In this document: piece after piece, positions 63,191-64,000 of the stretch
How the letters are laid out: each line of letters begins with the position of its first letter
Numbering within the stretch: the stretch's first letter is position 1
Assembly: GCA_963778375.1 (NCBI GenBank)
Contig: CAVZTX010000019.1
Location: forward strand, 118,008-182,007
DNA length: 64,000 bases
Direction of reading: 5' to 3'
DNA from: CAVZTX01 sp963778375
GTDB taxonomy: Bacteria > Chloroflexota > Ktedonobacteria > Ktedonobacterales > Ktedonobacteraceae
Made by a program: the position numbers and the translations under genes
Notes under the pieces: model-generated
What the model was told of the DNA's origin: nothing
Database searches by the model: none
The model's input: the letters and a program-made list of their open reading frames with translations, nothing else

Positions 63191-63874
63191 ATGAATACTT
63201 TACCTGTATGGCTACAAATTGTTTTGGGGGCTGGTTGTATTGGAAACACGATAGCTATCGTGACGTTAGTTATGAACAATCGGCAGAAGAACCGGGAATA
63301 TCAAGATGCGAAACTACAACGGTTGAATGACCACCTGATGCAAAATACCCGCTCACATATCGACCCACTCTATATTCCCATCAATAAAATCTTAGCCAAG
63401 CTTGAAAGTACCTATGATGAGTATAAGATTGCCCGGAGTAGATACTACGGATATACGGTGAAAAAGAGTCTTGAAGGAGCAGAAGAGGCACAGGAAAGTC
63501 AAGCGAGCGTAGAGTTAAGCTTACTGCTCTCTAGCAATAAGTATGATGCCATTCTTGCTTTCACGACTGTTTGCCAAGAGCTACTAGCCCACCAGGAGAG
63601 AATGATTGTAGAAGGGACAAGTGCGTACTTAACGGTTGAGTTTGAGAAACGGCTGGATGCCTTTATCCGATTTCTCCGTGGCGTAATGATTATCGCGCAT
63701 ACTTACCTGCTTTCGTTTAAAGACGTGCCAAAGGAGCAACCGAGCGTCTATGTGTTGGGAACACCGGAATTTGAAAAAGAACTCTATACGGAAATCGATG
63801 AGCTACGGGCATATATCAAAGAACTTGCTCTCGGCACGACCGAGGCGATAAAAGCTCCTTCTAAGAAGCTCTAG
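63191..63874 (+). CDS. Single-pass membrane protein of unknown function
   Basis: The 227-residue product starts at ATG 63191, directly behind GGAGGAGG. It has one N-terminal membrane helix (WLQIVLGAGCIGNTIAIVTL) and then a long helical cytoplasmic part (QKNREYQDAKLQRLNDHL, IDPLYIPINKILAKLESTYD) ending with Lys-rich residues. It is the only plus-strand gene in this part of the element. The layout resembles phage or plasmid-borne envelope-linked proteins, but I do not recognise a family. Confidence 0.68.
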   Translation: MNTLPVWLQIVLGAGCIGNTIAIVTLVMNNRQKNREYQDAKLQRLNDHLMQNTRSHIDPLYIPINKILAKLESTYDEYKIARSRYYGYTVKKSLEGAEEAQESQASVELSLLLSSNKYDAILAFTTVCQELLAHQERMIVEGTSAYLTVEFEKRLDAFIRFLRGVMIIAHTYLLSFKDVPKEQPSVYVLGTPEFEKELYTEIDELRAYIKELALGTTEAIKAPSKKL

Positions 63875-64000
63875 ATGCTGCTGGCTGCTTATCGAAAAAA
63901 CCGAACTACCCTATAACGCGCAAAATTTCGTACTAGAGGATGCGAATTGTAAGAGCCGGTAGCCTCAAGAGGGGGTTGGCCGTGTCGCTGTTTCAGTTCA
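63875..64000. other. Non-coding end of the window
   Basis: No gene is recognised in the last 126 bp. The stretch after 63940 contains short GC-rich patches that could be structured, but no known RNA class is matched by eye. Confidence 0.3.

Larger units (their letters stand above)
55349..64000. mobile_element. Integrated mobile element, right end outside the window
   Basis: From the recombinase remnant to the window end the genes are of plasmid or integrative-element type: serine recombinase C-terminus, IS element, AAA ATPase with repeat-rich partner, resolvase, ssb, DUF2958 and several short unknown genes, many with overlaps. The DNA from 57.9 kb on looks more AT-rich by eye than the chromosome to the left. 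Extent on the right is unknown. Confidence 0.6.

Noticed and set aside
63875..64000. Possible group II intron or retron RNA end
   Set aside because: Only vague similarity to conserved domains; too short to support.

Overview
The window looks like a chromosome segment of a large-genome Chloroflexota bacterium, probably a Ktedonobacteria relative. This is inferred from gene content, moderate GC, dense class-I SAM, GNAT and signalling genes, NCG-x-CG cysteine repeats and a heavy load of mobile DNA. No rRNA or tRNA gene was recognised and no CRISPR array was found.

Layout. 1-20 kb is mostly housekeeping: mfd, an SMR-type membrane protein, an ArfB-like release factor, a GCS2 ligase, an ArsR/SdpI pair, pth next to a metallophosphoesterase with a large acidic insert, an exported phosphoesterase, and an acyP-gatC-gatA-D,D-carboxypeptidase operon. 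A MoxR-DUF58-transglutaminase operon follows, closed by a strong terminator. 20.1-30.7 kb holds a compact promoter-to-terminator unit with a 63-residue ORF, an ABC exporter with two GNAT paralogues, an MFS transporter, smpB with a glyoxalase-fold gene, and an MMPL exporter coupled to a CrtC/AttH-like lipoprotein. 30.8-35.4 kb is a four-gene minus-strand cluster: unknown protein, signal-less PhnD-like binding protein, histidine-ammonia-lyase homologue lacking the Ala-Ser-Gly cofactor triad, and NCS1 permease. I regard this as the best candidate for an undescribed pathway. 35.9-41 kb has a NUDIX hydrolase, a methyltransferase under a SorC-type regulator, and a divergent radical-SAM/histidine-kinase pair.

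41.2-55.1 kb is a signalling block: a GAF/PAS histidine kinase with its OmpR-type regulator, then a Pil-Chp/Pix-like chemosensory operon (DUF4388 protein, two CheY-like regulators, CheW, an MCP without a sensor domain but with a long Gln/Asn/Gly/Phe-rich tail, and a 1456-residue CheA hybrid). No CheR or CheB is encoded there.

From about 55.35 kb to the window end the DNA reads as an integrated mobile element. It has the C-terminal part of a large serine recombinase at its edge, cut by an IS4-like element, then an AAA ATPase with a small repeat-rich partner, a Cys-rich Tat protein, a serine resolvase, ssb, a DUF2958 gene and other plasmid-type small genes. Its left end sits exactly at the 3' end of a small gene behind cheA.

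Six genes are broken by one-base indels, all at or beside homopolymers (sdpI, acyP, mmpL, IS transposase, resolvase, DUF2958). Each reads through perfectly if one base is added or removed. Sequencing error is a serious possibility, so these should not be taken as genuine pseudogenes without read support.
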